Shown one piece after another: positions 36,057-49,615 of a stretch of 64,000 nt of DNA (position 1 is its first letter; each line of letters begins with the position of its first letter). Origin of the DNA: Silene latifolia (taxonomy: Eukaryota; Streptophyta; Magnoliopsida; Caryophyllales; Caryophyllaceae); assembly GCF_048544455.1 (NCBI RefSeq), contig NC_133536.1, positions 37,528,652 through 37,592,651 on the forward strand. Direction: 5' to 3'. Made by a program: the position numbers and the translations under genes. The notes under the pieces are model-generated. The model made no database searches and was not told the DNA's origin. It saw only the letters and a program-made list of their open reading frames with translations.

Positions 36057-36415
36057 CATTCATTAGCCGTCTGTTCTTCCCCACGATTCTGGTTGCTAAA
36101 CCAAGTCAATTTAGTCGTCCGGTCCTATTGAGCACTAGGGGTGAGATGTAAACCTCCTAGTATCGATATGATCGACGGGATTGATGCTCCCACTCGTACT
36201 CAAGGTGAGATGCAAGCCGTGAGTATGCGTGTGACATTAGTAGTCACGTCCCGTGCTTTTTATGAAGAAAATAAATATTTTAAAAAGAAATGACTACAAG
36301 TTTTTATCCGCATAATATCTACTTGGATTTACTATATGTTGATTTATATAACATGTTGTTGAACAATGTCGTTATATTCACATATTTACTATGTCATATG
36401 CCAATATGAACCACT

Positions 36416-37406
36416 TGTTGGGGTTGGTGTCCTTAACAGTTAGTGCAAGGACTTATAAACCTCTAAAAGGATCAAAGGGCATACTTTGGTATTATTATCA
36501 GTTGATCCACGTTTATCAATAACGGTTGGCTTGCTAGATAAGTTTGACGTTATTGTCATACAGATGGCGGTGATCAACTGGTCCCTAAAAGTCACACCTA
36601 TAGGATACGTTCGAGAGATGTGACGGTATGAAAATACTGTCATGTAGATGCCAAAATTGACTAACCAGTTAGTCCGAGTTATTTGACTAAGTAATTAGTC
36701 AAATATGTGATGTTGAGATATTATATTTAATACGGATTAAATATCATGGGCTAAGGCGAATTAACCAGTTAATTCGTAAAATTAAATATACGTGATTTAT
36801 ATTTAATTAAATGTATATTAAAATAAATTATACAATACTGTTTTGTCGGACACGTATTAATAATTCAGCTAACTCGTATTATTAGCTGATGCCTTAATTT
36901 CCAATAACCGATAACAGTTTATAATATAAACCCGTCATATACATTTTAGCGATTTTGCGAACCAGACCATGAGCCAAGACTAAAAGGAAGTGGAAGCCCA
37001 CTTCCCTAGGTAGCCCATGGCCGGCCGAGTGAGAGGGAACAAAAGGGAGGGTTTCTCCTCCCTTCTAACCTAATCAAAACATTTGTAAAAAAACTAGGGT
37101 TTCGAGAGAGCATTTTTCTCTGGAGAAACCGAGATCTCACATCTCAAGCAAAACTCACATCAGTTCTCCCTATATTGCAAGGCAATCGGAGAACACTGTT
37201 CTAGCACAAGGGCATATCTCGGACAAGGTCTTGGGTGCAACAATTAGGAGGGAATCTGGTTTGATTTCTGTTCTTTACGCCGTTCATCAAGGACCCGAGG
37301 TTGATTTCTTGTTCCTTATCGTTTTTATGTTTTATGACTATATTCACATGTATATTTTACGTTATAGTCCTACAATAAAGGGGTAGTATACGGATATTAA
37401 CCCACA
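36416..37406 (+). repeat. Outer Copia 5' LTR
   Basis: 991 bp, TGTTGGGGTTGG...TTAACCCACA. The first ~480 bases and the last ~250 closely match the inner LTRs; the block 36930-37080 is clearly different. Confidence 0.9.
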
Positions 37407-37408
37407 AG

Positions 37409-37420
37409 TGGTATCAGAGC
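37409..37420 (+). other. Outer Copia primer-binding site (tRNA-Met)
   Basis: TGGTATCAGAGC two bases after the LTR. Confidence 0.9.
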
Positions 37421-37738
37421 GAGGCCACGTAAATTTTATATATGTGTTTTTCATAAAACGTTTTTTGATACGATGTTTTGTGCTTCGAATTCCGTGCCAT
37501 GTATACACGGCAGATTTTTTTTTTTTTTTTTTTTAAAAAACCGTGTCATGTATTACACGGTAATTTCATGTTTTTTCGATTTGGTTTTTGCATATTGTTG
37601 TTTTATACGGAGATTATAACAATATGTCATGTTTTGTAAATTGTCAAATTTGTTTTGATGCAATTTTGATCATATTTGCAATTGATTTTGTCTCGAAATA
37701 TGTTTTCACGAGGGTTTTTGAAGTTTCAGCCTTTTTAG

Positions 37739-38070
37739 CATTCGATCGAGCGTATTTCTACTCGATCGAGTGCTGTTTTTGTCTTGTTTTTGATCGATCG
37801 AGTCCCTGTTGTACTCGATCGACCTTGTCTCAAAACCTTTTGCTCGATCGAGTCCCTGTTGTACTCGATCGACCTGTTTTCAAAACCCCTCTGCTCGATC
37901 GAGTTGTCCTCGTACTCGATCGAGTAGTTTTGCTGATATAGGTACTCGATCGACCTCCAGTTTAGTCGATCGAGCACCTCCTGATTAGCATACCTCTCCA
38001 TCGACTTGCAGTTCAGTCGATCGAGCCCTCCTGTCCCTCGATCGAGCACTCATGTCCCTGGATCGAGGGA
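37739..38070. repeat. CTCGATCGAG palindrome array in the outer Copia leader
   Basis: About fourteen copies or half copies of TCGATCGA with flanking CTC/GAG, mostly 20-30 bases apart. The leader between primer site and gag (37421-39411) is otherwise non-coding. Confidence 0.8.
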
Positions 38071-39411
38071 TTTCGTCTTTAACAGCTTTGAAAATTTGTT
38101 TCTTTTGATTTAAATTTTCTTTTGGCTTCAATATGTACTTTATCCGGATATAGTACACTCGCTATGATTGTGAAACGGTTCACACACGTACCATTAAGTT
38201 ATTTTAAATTATATTTAAAGTAACGGATTATAATAGATTAAAATTAAATGATAGAAGCGGTTTTATCACACGAATTTTAATCATTAAAAGGTGGTTTGGA
38301 TAAATTTAACATAATTACGGAATTATGTCATGAATAAATTTGTTTTGTTTTTAGTTGATGCATCTTTATTTATCGTTTTGTTGAATGCCGTGAATGCCAT
38401 TTTAATTACGTATTTAAATTTTTGCAATCAGTTGTAACTTAGTGTGGCCTTAGTAGAACGTGTTACCGTAATGATGGAACACGGTCTTGGTTGTATTTTG
38501 AGATCTTGTATCTCCGTTTTGGATTTTTCACTTGTAATTACAGTTTTAATTAGAATGTAAATAGGTTTATATTTTGTAATTTTAATTGTAATTTTTTGAG
38601 AAGACCAAAGATGGAGACCAGATGCTCACTCCCGCTACTTGGATCAAGATGGAACATCAAGACAAGCTTTTCGGGTCCAACGGTGGATTCCAAAGTTGTA
38701 TTATGTTCTTATACTAGGATAGGCCACACTAGGAAATTTTTATTTACGTTTTTGCATTCATTTATTTATTTTTCGCAACGATAATTTGCATCATTTTCCG
38801 CCTAAAAACCAAACCACCTAATTATTGCATGAAAACTGACACATATAGAGGTCACGAGTTAGTTTTCATTGACATTCTCATGTCACACGTTTTAAGCCAT
38901 CATCCAAATAAATTCATTCACGACAGACGCTAGTTATTCGTTCACTTAAAATGAATTATAATTTTGTTTGATGGGATCTTCCTCGTATAAACCAAAATTG
39001 GGAACGGTCTTTATAGGTCAAACTCCAATGAGTCCCTTCTTCGTCGGTAGGCATACTATGACCCCTTCTACGTCGGGTAAGTTGGAACTGATTGACCTAT
39101 TTTATCTCAACACTATGGTCACTCGTACGATCCTGTGATCATGGTGGACTATAGATAGGATTTACGGAAATCTATCGACCAAGAGTTCTTCCGGAAGAAT
39201 TAGCTAAACAGTTGGCTTATCAATTTACTGAAATTGAGTCTTGGGATCACTTGTATCATTCTTGAGGGAGATCAATTATGCAAGTGTGAGAGTCTACATG
39301 TTTAAAATGAATTTTAAAATAGACTTAAATCACCTCGATGAGTTGCTTATTTCGTCTTGTTTTTCTTTCTTTTTCGAAGTGTAGATCACGTTTTAAATCG
39401 CTAAACATCAA

Positions 39412-42400
39412 ATGGCTGGTTCAAGTGATAACCCAATGCCAAGTGCCACATTGGACCGTGAGTCCTGGCTTAGGATCTTCATGAATCGGATGAATCGATC
39501 GACTCGATCGAAGAATGATGGATCAAACTTCGCGGACCGGGAGGCGGCATTACGGAATGCTGCCGCTGCCGACGGAAAGCTCAAATATCTACTTGAGCCC
39601 ATGCCGCCACACCCAGTTCCCACGGCGGGAGCTAACGAGATCGCTACTTATAACGATTTCGTCATGGAAGCGGTGCGATTAAAAACGTACTCATTTTTGC
39701 AATGGAACCCAATTTGCAGAAACGCTTCATAGCCCAAGGTGCAAACAAGATTTTCACCACGCTCACTAAGGAATTCTCGAAAGCACCGAGAATCGTGACC
39801 TATGAGCATACCACTCGCTTCTTTGATGCGAGACTCCAGAAGGGCCAACCGGTTAGCCCACACATTCTCAGCATGATTGAGAATGTCGAGAAACTGGAGA
39901 CCTTTAACTGTAACATCAGCGAGAATATTGTTATCGACCGTATTCTTCACTCACTCCACGATGGTTATTCGCAATTCAGAGCGAATTACTATATGAATGA
40001 TTTGAAGAAAACTCCCCATGAATCGCACTCCCTCCTCGTACGCACCGAGAAGGACATGAAGTTCAGTGGGAGCTTGAAACAGGATGTTCTCGTTGTGTCC
40101 AACAAAGGGAAAGGTAAGGGCAAAGCTCAGGCAAACCTAGCAGTAGGTAAACCGAAGTTCAAGAAGTCAGGTTCAGGGAAGAGTGGTCCTGGTGAGGCGA
40201 GTAACTCATCAGGCATGACAAAGAGCAAGAGTGAAAACATGGAATGCCATCATTGCCACAAGACTGGGCATTGGAGACGCACATGTCCTGTTTATCATGA
40301 GGACTTAAAGGCAGGTCGTGTTAAACCTGTTGGTATGTCTTCTCTCTCTTCTACTTTTATTCATATGATTGAGATTAACCACGCAAGTTACGGAACTTGG
40401 GTACTTGATACTGGTTGTGGTTCTCATCTGTGTAATCATGTGCAGGGGCTCCGAAACATCGAACCCCTCGTAAAGGGTGAGGTGGACCTGCGTGTTGGGA
40501 ATGGAGCAAGAGTAGCTGCCATCTCCAAGGGGACATATGTGATCCAGCTTCCTAGCGGATTTGAGTTATCATTATATGATTGCTATTATGTACCCAGTCT
40601 TTCTAAAAACATTATTTCTGTTTTTGCGCTTGATAAACTTGGTTTTTCATTTGTAATAGAGAATAATTCTTGCATTTTCTCATTACACAATATGATTTAT
40701 GGCAAGGCGGTCTCCATGAATGGAATTTATGTTTTAGATCAGACCAACGAAATATTACACGTAATGAATAAAAAGTTAAAGGTTGGTGACAAAGATCAAA
40801 CATATCTATGGCACGCCGCATGGGACACATTAATGAGAAACGCGTAAAACACTCATCAAACATGGAGCTATCTCGGCCTTTGATTTTCAATCATTTGGCA
40901 CGTGTGAATCATGTCTCATCGGTAAGATGACTCGGATTTCCTTCAAAGGTGTTGGAATGCGCGCTGCTGACCTATTAGGGCTCATACACACGGATGTATG
41001 TGGTCCTATGTCAATCACCGCACGAGAAGGCTATAGGTATTTCATCACTTTCACGGACGATTTGAGTAGATATGGCTATGTCTACTTAATGAAGCACAAA
41101 AGTGAATCCTTTGAGAAATTCAAGGAATACCAAAATAGGGTACAGAACCTGTTGGGTAGAAAGATAATAACACTGCGTTCGGATCGTGGTGGCGAGTATC
41201 TTTCTCACGAGTTTGATCAACACCGAAGGACCGTGGGATTGCCCTACGCTTAACTCCACCGGAACACCTCGGTTGAATGGTGTGTCCGAACGGAGAAATC
41301 GAACACTACTTGATATGGTTCGATCCATGATGAGTCACACGGTTTTACCTGATTCATTGTGGGGTTATGCTCTTATGTCGGCCGCTCTAATACTTAACCG
41401 AAGTCCGTCTAAAGTCATTGACAAGACTCCATATGAACTATGGAAGGGAACGGTCCCTAACTTGTCCTTTATACGGGTTTGGGGCTGCGAGGCTTATGTC
41501 AAGTGGAGACACGAGGATAAGCTCGGCCCGCGATCGGTCAAGACATACTTTATAGGTTATCCTAAAGGAACACGTGGTCATTACTTTTATTCGCCAACCG
41601 AACAACGTGTTTTTGTTGCGGCTAGTGCGACATTCTTAGAGAAGGAATTTCTCGAGAATGCAAAGAGTGATAGAACCTTCGACCTGTCGGAGATTCCAGA
41701 ACCAAATACCGAGCAACTATTGGAGGAACCTATTCCTTCAATCCCGGCTGTGGTGAACATTCCCGAGGAACCTAGGAGGTCGGGAAGAGTCTCTATTCCT
41801 CCGGACAGATACATTGGTATGGTCGAGGAACATGACATAGATGACATTCTACTCTTAACGAGTAGTGAACCCGCAACCTATAAAGGTGCCATGACCAGCT
41901 TCGACTCAAAGCTATGGCTTGAGGCCATGCAATCCGAGATGGACTCCATGTATGAGAACAACGTGTGGGATCTTGTTGACTTACCTGCTAAGGTTCGTCC
42001 CCTTCAATGCAAATGGCTTTACAAGATAAAGCATTCTCGTGGAAGGTCGAAGATATCTACAAAGCACGACTAGTTGCTAAAGGTTTCACCCAAGTGCCAG
42101 GTTTGCACTACGATGAGATTTTTGCACCCGTAGTTATCTTTGCGTTCCATTCGGATTATCTTAGCGATCGCCGCTTTTCATGACTATGAAATTTGGCAAA
42201 TGGACGTGAAAACCGCCTTCTTAAACGGCTTTTTGGAGGAAGAGTTGTACATGGTACAACCCGAAGGTTTCATCGATCCTGAACATCCTAAGAAAGTGTG
42301 CAAGCTTAAGCGTTCCATTTATGGACTTAAGCAAGCATCAAGGAGTTGGAATCATCGCTTCGACCAAGTGATAAAAGACAATGGATTCATTCGATCGGTC

Positions 42401-42552
42401 GAGGAACCATGTCTATATATCAAGTCGAGTGGGAGCAAGATTGTCTTCCTAATATTGTATGTTGACGACATACTCCTGATTGGGAATGACATACCTCTCT
42501 TAACTTCGGTGAAAGTATGGTTGAAGAACCATTTCCAGATGAAAGATCTGGG
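39412..42552 (+). pseudogene. Outer Copia gag-pol, 5' part
   Basis: Start MAGSSDNPMPSATLDRESW at 39412. Domains in order: gag; zinc knuckle CHHCHKTGHWRRTC (~40250); protease VLDTGCGSHL (~40410); GAG-pre-integrase (~40810-40925); integrase with HTDVCGPM, LRSDRGGEY and GVSERRNRT (40980-41320); and reverse transcriptase up to YVDDILLIGND (~42460). The frame is broken near 39670 (a G missing against the inner copy), 40812 (CTG lost at the pre-integrase His-Cys), 41222, 41255, 42035 and 42137. Most breaks lie at CTG or CAG. The inner element cuts it at a CTGGG target. A single polyprotein normally drives packaging, cleavage, cDNA synthesis and integration. Confidence 0.9.
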
Positions 42553-43551
42553 TGTTGGGGTTGGTGTCCTTAACAGTTAGTGCAAGGACTTGTAAACCTC
42601 TAAAAGGATCAAAGGGCATACTTTGGTATTATTATCAGTTGATCCACGTTTATCAATAACGGTTGGCTTGCTAGATAAGTTTGACGTTATTGTCATACGG
42701 ATGGCGGGTGATCAATCGGTCCCTAAAAGTCACACCTATAGGATACGTTCGAGAGATGTGACGGTATGAAAATACTTGTCATGTAGATGCCAAATATTGA
42801 CTAACCGGTTAGTCAAGTTATTTGACTAAGTAATTAGTCAAATATGTGATGTTGAGATATTATATTTAATACGGATTAAATATCATGGGCTAAGGCGAAT
42901 TAACCGGTTAATTCGTAAAATTAAATATACGTGATTTATATTTAATTAAATGTATATTAAAATAAATTATAAAATACTTTTTTTGTCGGACACGTATTAA
43001 TAATTCACTAACCCGCATTATTAGCGATGCCTTAATTTCCGATAACCGATAACTCGTTTATAATCGGACCGCGTCATATACATTTAGCCATTTGGGTTCG
43101 GATTACGAGTCAAATAGAAGAGGAAATGGAAAAGCCCATTTCCTCCCCATGGACTCGGCTTGGCCGAACTAGGAGAACAAAAGGAGAGCCTTCTCCTTGA
43201 GTTTAACCTAATCATCATTAGTAAAAGAATTAGGGTTTCGAGATTAATTTTTCTCTCTCAAACCGAGATCTTCATCTCGACAAAACTCACAACAGCTTCT
43301 CCCTATATTGCAAGGCAATCGGAGAACACTGTTCTAGCACAAGGGCATATCTCGGACCAAGTCTTGGGTGCAACGATTAGGAGGGAATCTCGCTTAGATT
43401 TCGATCTTTACGCCGCAATTAAAAGGACCCGAGGTTGATTTCTATACACTTATCGTTTCTTTTGTTTTATCGTTTTATGACTATAAATTGCATGTAAATT
43501 TTACGTTATAGTCCTGCAATTTAAGGGGTAGTATACGGATATTAACCCACA
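42553..43551 (+). repeat. Inner Copia 5' LTR
   Basis: 999 bp. It differs from the 3' LTR at about 20 places, most of them at CAG or CTG in the 3' LTR (for example ACAGATGGC to ACGGATGGC, ATACTGTC to ATACTTGTC, TTCAGCTAAC to TTCACTAAC). Confidence 0.9.
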
Positions 43552-43553
43552 AG

Positions 43554-43565
43554 TGGTATCAGAGC
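43554..43565 (+). other. Inner Copia primer-binding site (tRNA-Met)
   Basis: TGGTATCAGAGC two bases after the 5' LTR. Confidence 0.9.
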
Positions 43566-43924
43566 GAGGCCACGTAAATTTTTCATGTGTTTTTCATAAA
43601 ACGTTTTTTGAAACGATGTTTTTGTGCCTGAAAACCCGTGCCCAGTATACACGGCAGTATTTGTTTGAAACCGTGTCATGTATTACACGGCAATTTCATC
43701 TTTTTCGTTTTGTTTTGTTGAAACCGTGTCATGTATTACACGGTTTTATCATCTTTCTCGATTTGGTTTTATGCATGTTGTTGTTTTATACAGAGATTAT
43801 AACAATATGTCATGTTTTATCAATTATCAATTTTGTTTTGATGCGTTTTGATCAAAATTTTAATTGATTTTATCTCGAAAATCAGTTTTCACGAGGGTTT
43901 GGGATTTTTCAGAAATTTTTGTAC

Positions 43925-44250
43925 TTGATCGAATAAAGTTTCAATCGATCGAGTGTTTTTTCTGCTTGTTTTTGTTCGATCGAGTCCCCGATGTACTCGA
44001 TCGACCACGTGTCTAAAACCTTTTCTCGATCGAGTCCCTGTTGTACTCGATCGACCCCTTTCTAAACCCTGCTGCTCGATCGAGTTGTCCTCGTACTCGA
44101 TCGAGTAGTGTTGTTGATATAGGTACTCGATCGACCACCGCTTTAGTCGATCGAGCACCTCCTGATTAGCATTCCTCTCGATCAACTTGCGCTTCGATCG
44201 ATCGAGCTCCCCTGTCCCTCGATCGAGCACTTATGTCCCTAGATCGAGGG
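43925..44250. repeat. CTCGATCGAG palindrome array in the inner Copia leader
   Basis: Same arrangement as 37739-38070, with about a dozen TCGATCGA cores. The leader 43566-45579 is otherwise non-coding. Confidence 0.8.
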
Positions 44251-45579
44251 ATTTCGTCTTTTGACTTAGAAAATTTGTTTCTTTTGATTTAAATTTTCCT
44301 TTGGCTTTAATATGTACTTTATCCGGATATAGTACACTCGCTTAATAGTGAATCGGTTCACACACGTACCATTAAGTTATTTTAAATTGTATTTAAAGTA
44401 ACGGATTATAATAGATTAAAATTAAATGATAGAAGCGGTTTTATCACACGAATTTTAATCATTAAAAGGTGGTTTGGATAAATTTAACATAATTACGGAA
44501 TTATGTCACGAATGAATTTGTTTTAGTTGATGCATTTTTATTTATCGTTTTGTTGAATGTCGTGAATGCCTTTTTTTTACGTATTTATTTTTACAAGCGA
44601 TTGTAACTTAGTGTGGCCTTAGTAGAACGTGTTACCGTAATGATGGAACACGGTCTTGGTTGTATTTTGAGATCTTGTATCTCCGTTTTGGATTTTTCAC
44701 TTGTAATTACAGTTTTAATTAGAATGTAAATAGGTTTATATTTGTAATTTTACATTGTAATTTTTTGAGAAGACCAAAGATGGAGACCGGATGCTCACTC
44801 CCGCTACTTGGATCAAGATGGAACATCAAGACAAGCTTTTCGGGTCCAACGGTGGATTCCAAAGTTGTATTATGTTCTTATACTAGGATAGGCCACACTA
44901 GGAAATTTTTATTTACGTATTGCATTCCTTTATTTATTTTTCGCAACGATTATATGCATCATATTCCGCCTAAAAACCAAACCACCTAATTATTGCATGA
45001 AAACTGACACATATAGAGGTCACGAGTTAGTTTTCATTGACATTCTCATGTCACACGTTTTAAGCCATCATCCAAATAAATTCATTCACGACAGACGCTA
45101 GTTATTCGTTCACTTAAAATGAATTATAATTTTGTTGATGGGATCTTCCTCGTATAAACAAAAATTGAGAACGGTCTTTATAGGTCAAACTCCAATGAGT
45201 CCCTTCTTCGTCGGTAGGCATACTATGACCCCTTCTACGTCGGGTAAGTTGGAACCGATTGACCTATTTTATCTCAACACTATGGTCACTCGTACGATCC
45301 TGTGATCATGGTGGACTATAGATAGGATTTACGGAAATCTATCGACCAAGAGTTCTTCCGGAAGAATTAGCTAAACAGTTGGCTTATCAATTTACTAAAA
45401 TTGAGTCTTGGGATCACTTGTATCATTCTTGAGGGAGATCAATTATGCAAGTGCGAGAGTCTACATGTTTAAAATGAATTTTAAAATAGACTTAAATCAC
45501 CTCGATGAGTTGCTTATTTCGTTTTGTTTTTCTTTCTTTTTCAAAGTGTAGATCACGTTTTAAATCGCTTAAACATCAA

Positions 45580-48500
45580 ATGGCTGGTTCAAGTGATAAC
45601 CCAATGCCAAGTGCCACATTGGACCGTGAGTCCTGGCTTAGGATCTTCATGAATCGGATGAATCGGTCTACTCGATCAAGAATGATGGATCCAACTTCGC
45701 GGACCGGGAGGCGGATTACGGAATGCTGCCGCTGGCGACGAAAGCTCAAATATCTACTTGAGCCCATGCCGCCACACCCGCCTTCCCACGGTGAGCTAAC
45801 GAGATCGCTACTTATAACGATTTCGTCATGGAAGCGGGTGCGATTAAAAACGTGCTCATTTTTGCAATGGAACCCAATTTGCTGAAACGCTTCATAGCCC
45901 AAGGTGCAAACAAGATTTTCACCACGCTCACCAAGGAATTCTCGAAAGCACCGAGAATCGTGACCTATGAGCATACCACTCGCTTCTTTGATGCGAGACT
46001 CGAAGGGCCAACCGGTTAGCCCACACATTCTCGGATGATTGAGAATGTCGAGAAACTGAGACCTTTAACGTAACATCGGCGAGAATATTGTTATCGACCG
46101 TATTCTTCATTCACTCCACGATGGTTATTCGCAATTCAGAGCGAATTACTATATGAATGATTTGAAGAAAACTCCCCATGAATCGCACTCCCTCCTCGTA
46201 CGCACCGAGAAGGACATGAAGTGCGGTGGGAGTTCGAAACAGGATGTCCTCGTTGTGTCAAACAAAGGGAAAGGTAAGGGCAAAGCTCCGGCAAACCTAA
46301 CAGTGGGTAAGGCGAAGTTCAAGAAGTCGGGTTCGGGGAAGAGTGGTCCTGGTGAGGCGAGCAACTCATCGGGCATGACAAAGAGCAAGAGTGAAAACAT
46401 GGAATGCCATCATTGCCACAAGACCGGGCATTGGAGACGCACATGTCCTGTTTATCATGAGGACTTAAAGGCAGGTCGTGTTAAACCCGTTGGTATGTCT
46501 TCTCTCTCTTCTACTTTTATTCATATGATTGAGATTAACCACGCAAGTTACGGAACTTGGGTACTTGATACTTGGTTGTGGTTCTCATCTCGTGTAATCA
46601 TGTGCGGGGGCTCAAAACATCGAACCCCTCGTAAAGGGTGAGGTGGACCTGCGTGTTGGGAATGGAGCAAGAGTAGCTGCCATCTCCAAAGGGACATATG
46701 TGATCCAGCTTCCTAGCGGATTTGAGTTGTCATTATATGACTGCTATTATGTACCTAGTCTTTCCAAAAACATTATTTGAGTTTAAGCTGCGCTTGATAA
46801 ACTTGGTTTTTCATTTGTAATAGAGAATAATTCTTGCATTTTCTCATTACACGATATGATTTACTGACAAGGCGTTTCCATGAATGGAATTTATGTTTTA
46901 GATCAGACCAATGAAATATTACACGTAATGAATAAAAAGTTAAAGGTTGGTGACAAAGATCAAACGTATCTATGGCAATCGCCGTATGGGACACATTAAT
47001 GAGAAACGCGTTAAACACTCATCAAACATGGAGCTATCTCGGCCTTTGATTTTCAATCATTTGGCACGTGTGAATCATGTCTCATCGGTAAGATGACTCG
47101 GATTTCCTTCAAAGGTGTTGGAATGCGCGCTGCTGACCTATTAGGGCTCATACACACGGATGTATGTGGTCCTATGTCAATCACCGCACGAGAAGGCTAT
47201 AGGTATTTCATCACTTTCACGGACGATTTGAGTAGATATGGCTATGTCTATTTAATGAAGCACAAAAGTGAATCCTTTGAGAAATTCAAGGAATACCAAA
47301 ATAGGGTGCAGAACCTATTAGGTAGAAAGATTAAAACACTGCGTTCGGATCGTGGTGGCGAGTATCTTTCTCACGAGTTTGATCAACACCTGAAGGACCG
47401 TGGGATTGCCCTACGCTTAACTCCACCTGAACACCTCGGTTGAACGGTGTGTCCGAACGGAGAAATCGAACACTACTTGATATGGTTCGATCCATGATGA
47501 GTCACACGGTTTTACCTGATTCATTGTGGGGTTATGCTCTTATGTCAGCCGCTCTAATACTTAACCGAAGTCCGTCTAAAGCTGTTGACAAGACTCCATA
47601 TGAACTATGGAAGGGAACGGTCCCTAACTTGTCCTTTATACGGGTTTGGGGCTGCGAGGCTTATGTCAAGTGGAGACACGAGGATAAGCTCGGCCCGCGA
47701 TCGGTCAAGACATACTTTATAGGTTATCCTAAAGGAACACGTGGTCATTACTTCTATTCGCCAACCGAACAACGCGTTTTTGTTGCGGCCAAAGCCGACA
47801 TTCTTAGAGAAGGAATTTCTCGAGAATGCAAAGAGTGATAGAACCTTCGACCTGTCGGAGATTCAAGAACCAAACACCGAGCAACCATTGGAGGAACCAA
47901 TTCCTTCAATCCCGGCTGCGGTGAATATTCCTGAGGAACCTAGGAGGTCGGGAAGAGTCTCTATTCCTCCGGACAGATACATCGGTATGGTCGAGGAACA
48001 TGACATAGATGACGTTCTACTCTTAACGAGTAGTGAACCCGCAACATATAAAGGTGCCATGACCAGTTCGACTCAAAGCTATGGCTTGAGGCCATGCAAT
48101 CCGAGATGGACTCCATGTATGAGAACAACGTGTGGGATCTTGTTGACTTACCCGCTAAGGTTCGTCCCCTTCAATGCAAATGGCTTTACAAGATAAAGCA
48201 TTCTGTGGAAGGTCAACAAGATATCTACAAAGCACGACTAGTTGCTAAAGGTTTCACCCAAGTGCCAGGTTTGCACTACGATGAGATTTTTGCACCCGTA
48301 GTTATGCTGCGTTCCATTCGGATTATCTTAGCGATCGCCGCTTTTCATGACTATGAAATTTGGCAAATGGATGTGAAAACCGCCTTCTTAAACGGCTTTT
48401 TGGAGGAAGAGTTGTACATGGTACAACCCGAAGGTTTCATCGATCCAGTACATCCTAAGAAAGTGTGCAAGCTTAAGCGTTCCATTTATGGACTTAAGCA

Positions 48501-49615
48501 AGCATCAAGGAGTTGGAATCATCGCTTCGACCAAGTGATAAAAGAAAATGGATTTACTCGATCCGTCGAGGAACCATGTCTATATATCAAGTCGAGTGGG
48601 AGCAAGATTGTCTTCCTAATATTGTATGTTGACGACATACTCCTGATTGGGAATGACATACCTCTCTTAACTTCGGTGAAAGTATGGTTGAAGAACCATT
48701 TCCAGATGAAAGATCTGGGAGAGGCACAGAGAATTCTAGGCATCCGTATCTATCGAGATAGATCACGACGGATGTTATCTCTCGATCAGAGTCTTACATA
48801 GACAAAGTCCTTGAGAGATTCAAAGATGACTAACTCCAAGAAGGGGTTCCTTCCCATGTCCCCAGGGGTGCATTTGAGCAAGTCTCAGGCACCAGAGACA
48901 CCGGAAGAGAAAGAGCGCATGACACGGATTCCTTATGCTTCGGCAATAGGATCAATCATGTATGCCATGATATGCACACGTCCGGACGTAGCATATGCAT
49001 TGAGTATGACAAGTCGATTCCAACAAAGAACCAGGTGAACCACATTGGTTGGTTGTCAAGAACATTCTTAAGTACCTCCGGAGGACTAAAGATTGGGTAT
49101 TGACTTATGGAGGCTCTCAAAAGCTATGCGCAACCGGTTACGCAGATGCTAGCTTCCAAACGGATCGAGATGACTCGAAATCTCAGTCTGGATTCGTTTT
49201 TACTCTTAATGGCGCTGCAGTCAGCTGGAAGAGTTCGAAACAAACTGTTACATAAAGAGATTCTACGACCGAGTCCGAGTACTATGCCGCGTCCGAAGCA
49301 ACAAAGGAAGCGATATGGATGCGTCAATTCTTACATGGACTATCTGTAGTGCCTAGTTCGAATGACCCGATCACCATCTATTGCGACAATAGTGGTGCCA
49401 TCTTCCAAGCTAAGGAGCCAAAGTCTAGCAACAAGTCTAGACATGTACAACGGAAAGCTCATCTAATCCGGGATTACGTGGAGCAAAAGATAGTAGTGAT
49501 AGAAAAGATTGCTACAGATGATAACATAGCAGATCCTCTCACTAAAGCATTACGACAAGATAAGCATGAAGGGCACGTAAATTCCATGGGAATCAAACAT
49601 GTTCCTGAGTTGTAG
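45580..49615 (+). pseudogene. Inner Copia gag-pol
   Basis: Start MAGSSDNPMPSATLDRESW at 45580, stop TAG at 49613-49615. Domains: gag; zinc knuckle CHHCHKTGHWRRTC (~46408); protease (~46560, broken: DTG is followed by a frameshift in ATACTTGG); pre-integrase and integrase (46970-47640); reverse transcriptase with YVDDILLIGND (48094-48801); and RNase H with QSGFVFTLNGAAVSWKSSKQ, SEYYAASEA and YCDNSGA (48811-49500). About ten frame breaks are visible. Where the outer copy can be compared, most breaks coincide with CAG/CTG in that copy. It may thus be an intact polyprotein (~1,340 codons) hidden by sequence errors. Confidence 0.88.

Noticed and set aside
37739-38070. CRISPR-like array
   Set aside because: Regular short palindromes with variable spacers, but the context is a plant retrotransposon leader; repeats are only ~10 bases and spacing is irregular.
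45576-46028. 150-codon antisense ORF over Copia gag
   Set aside because: A mirror of the gag coding region; no domain on this strand.
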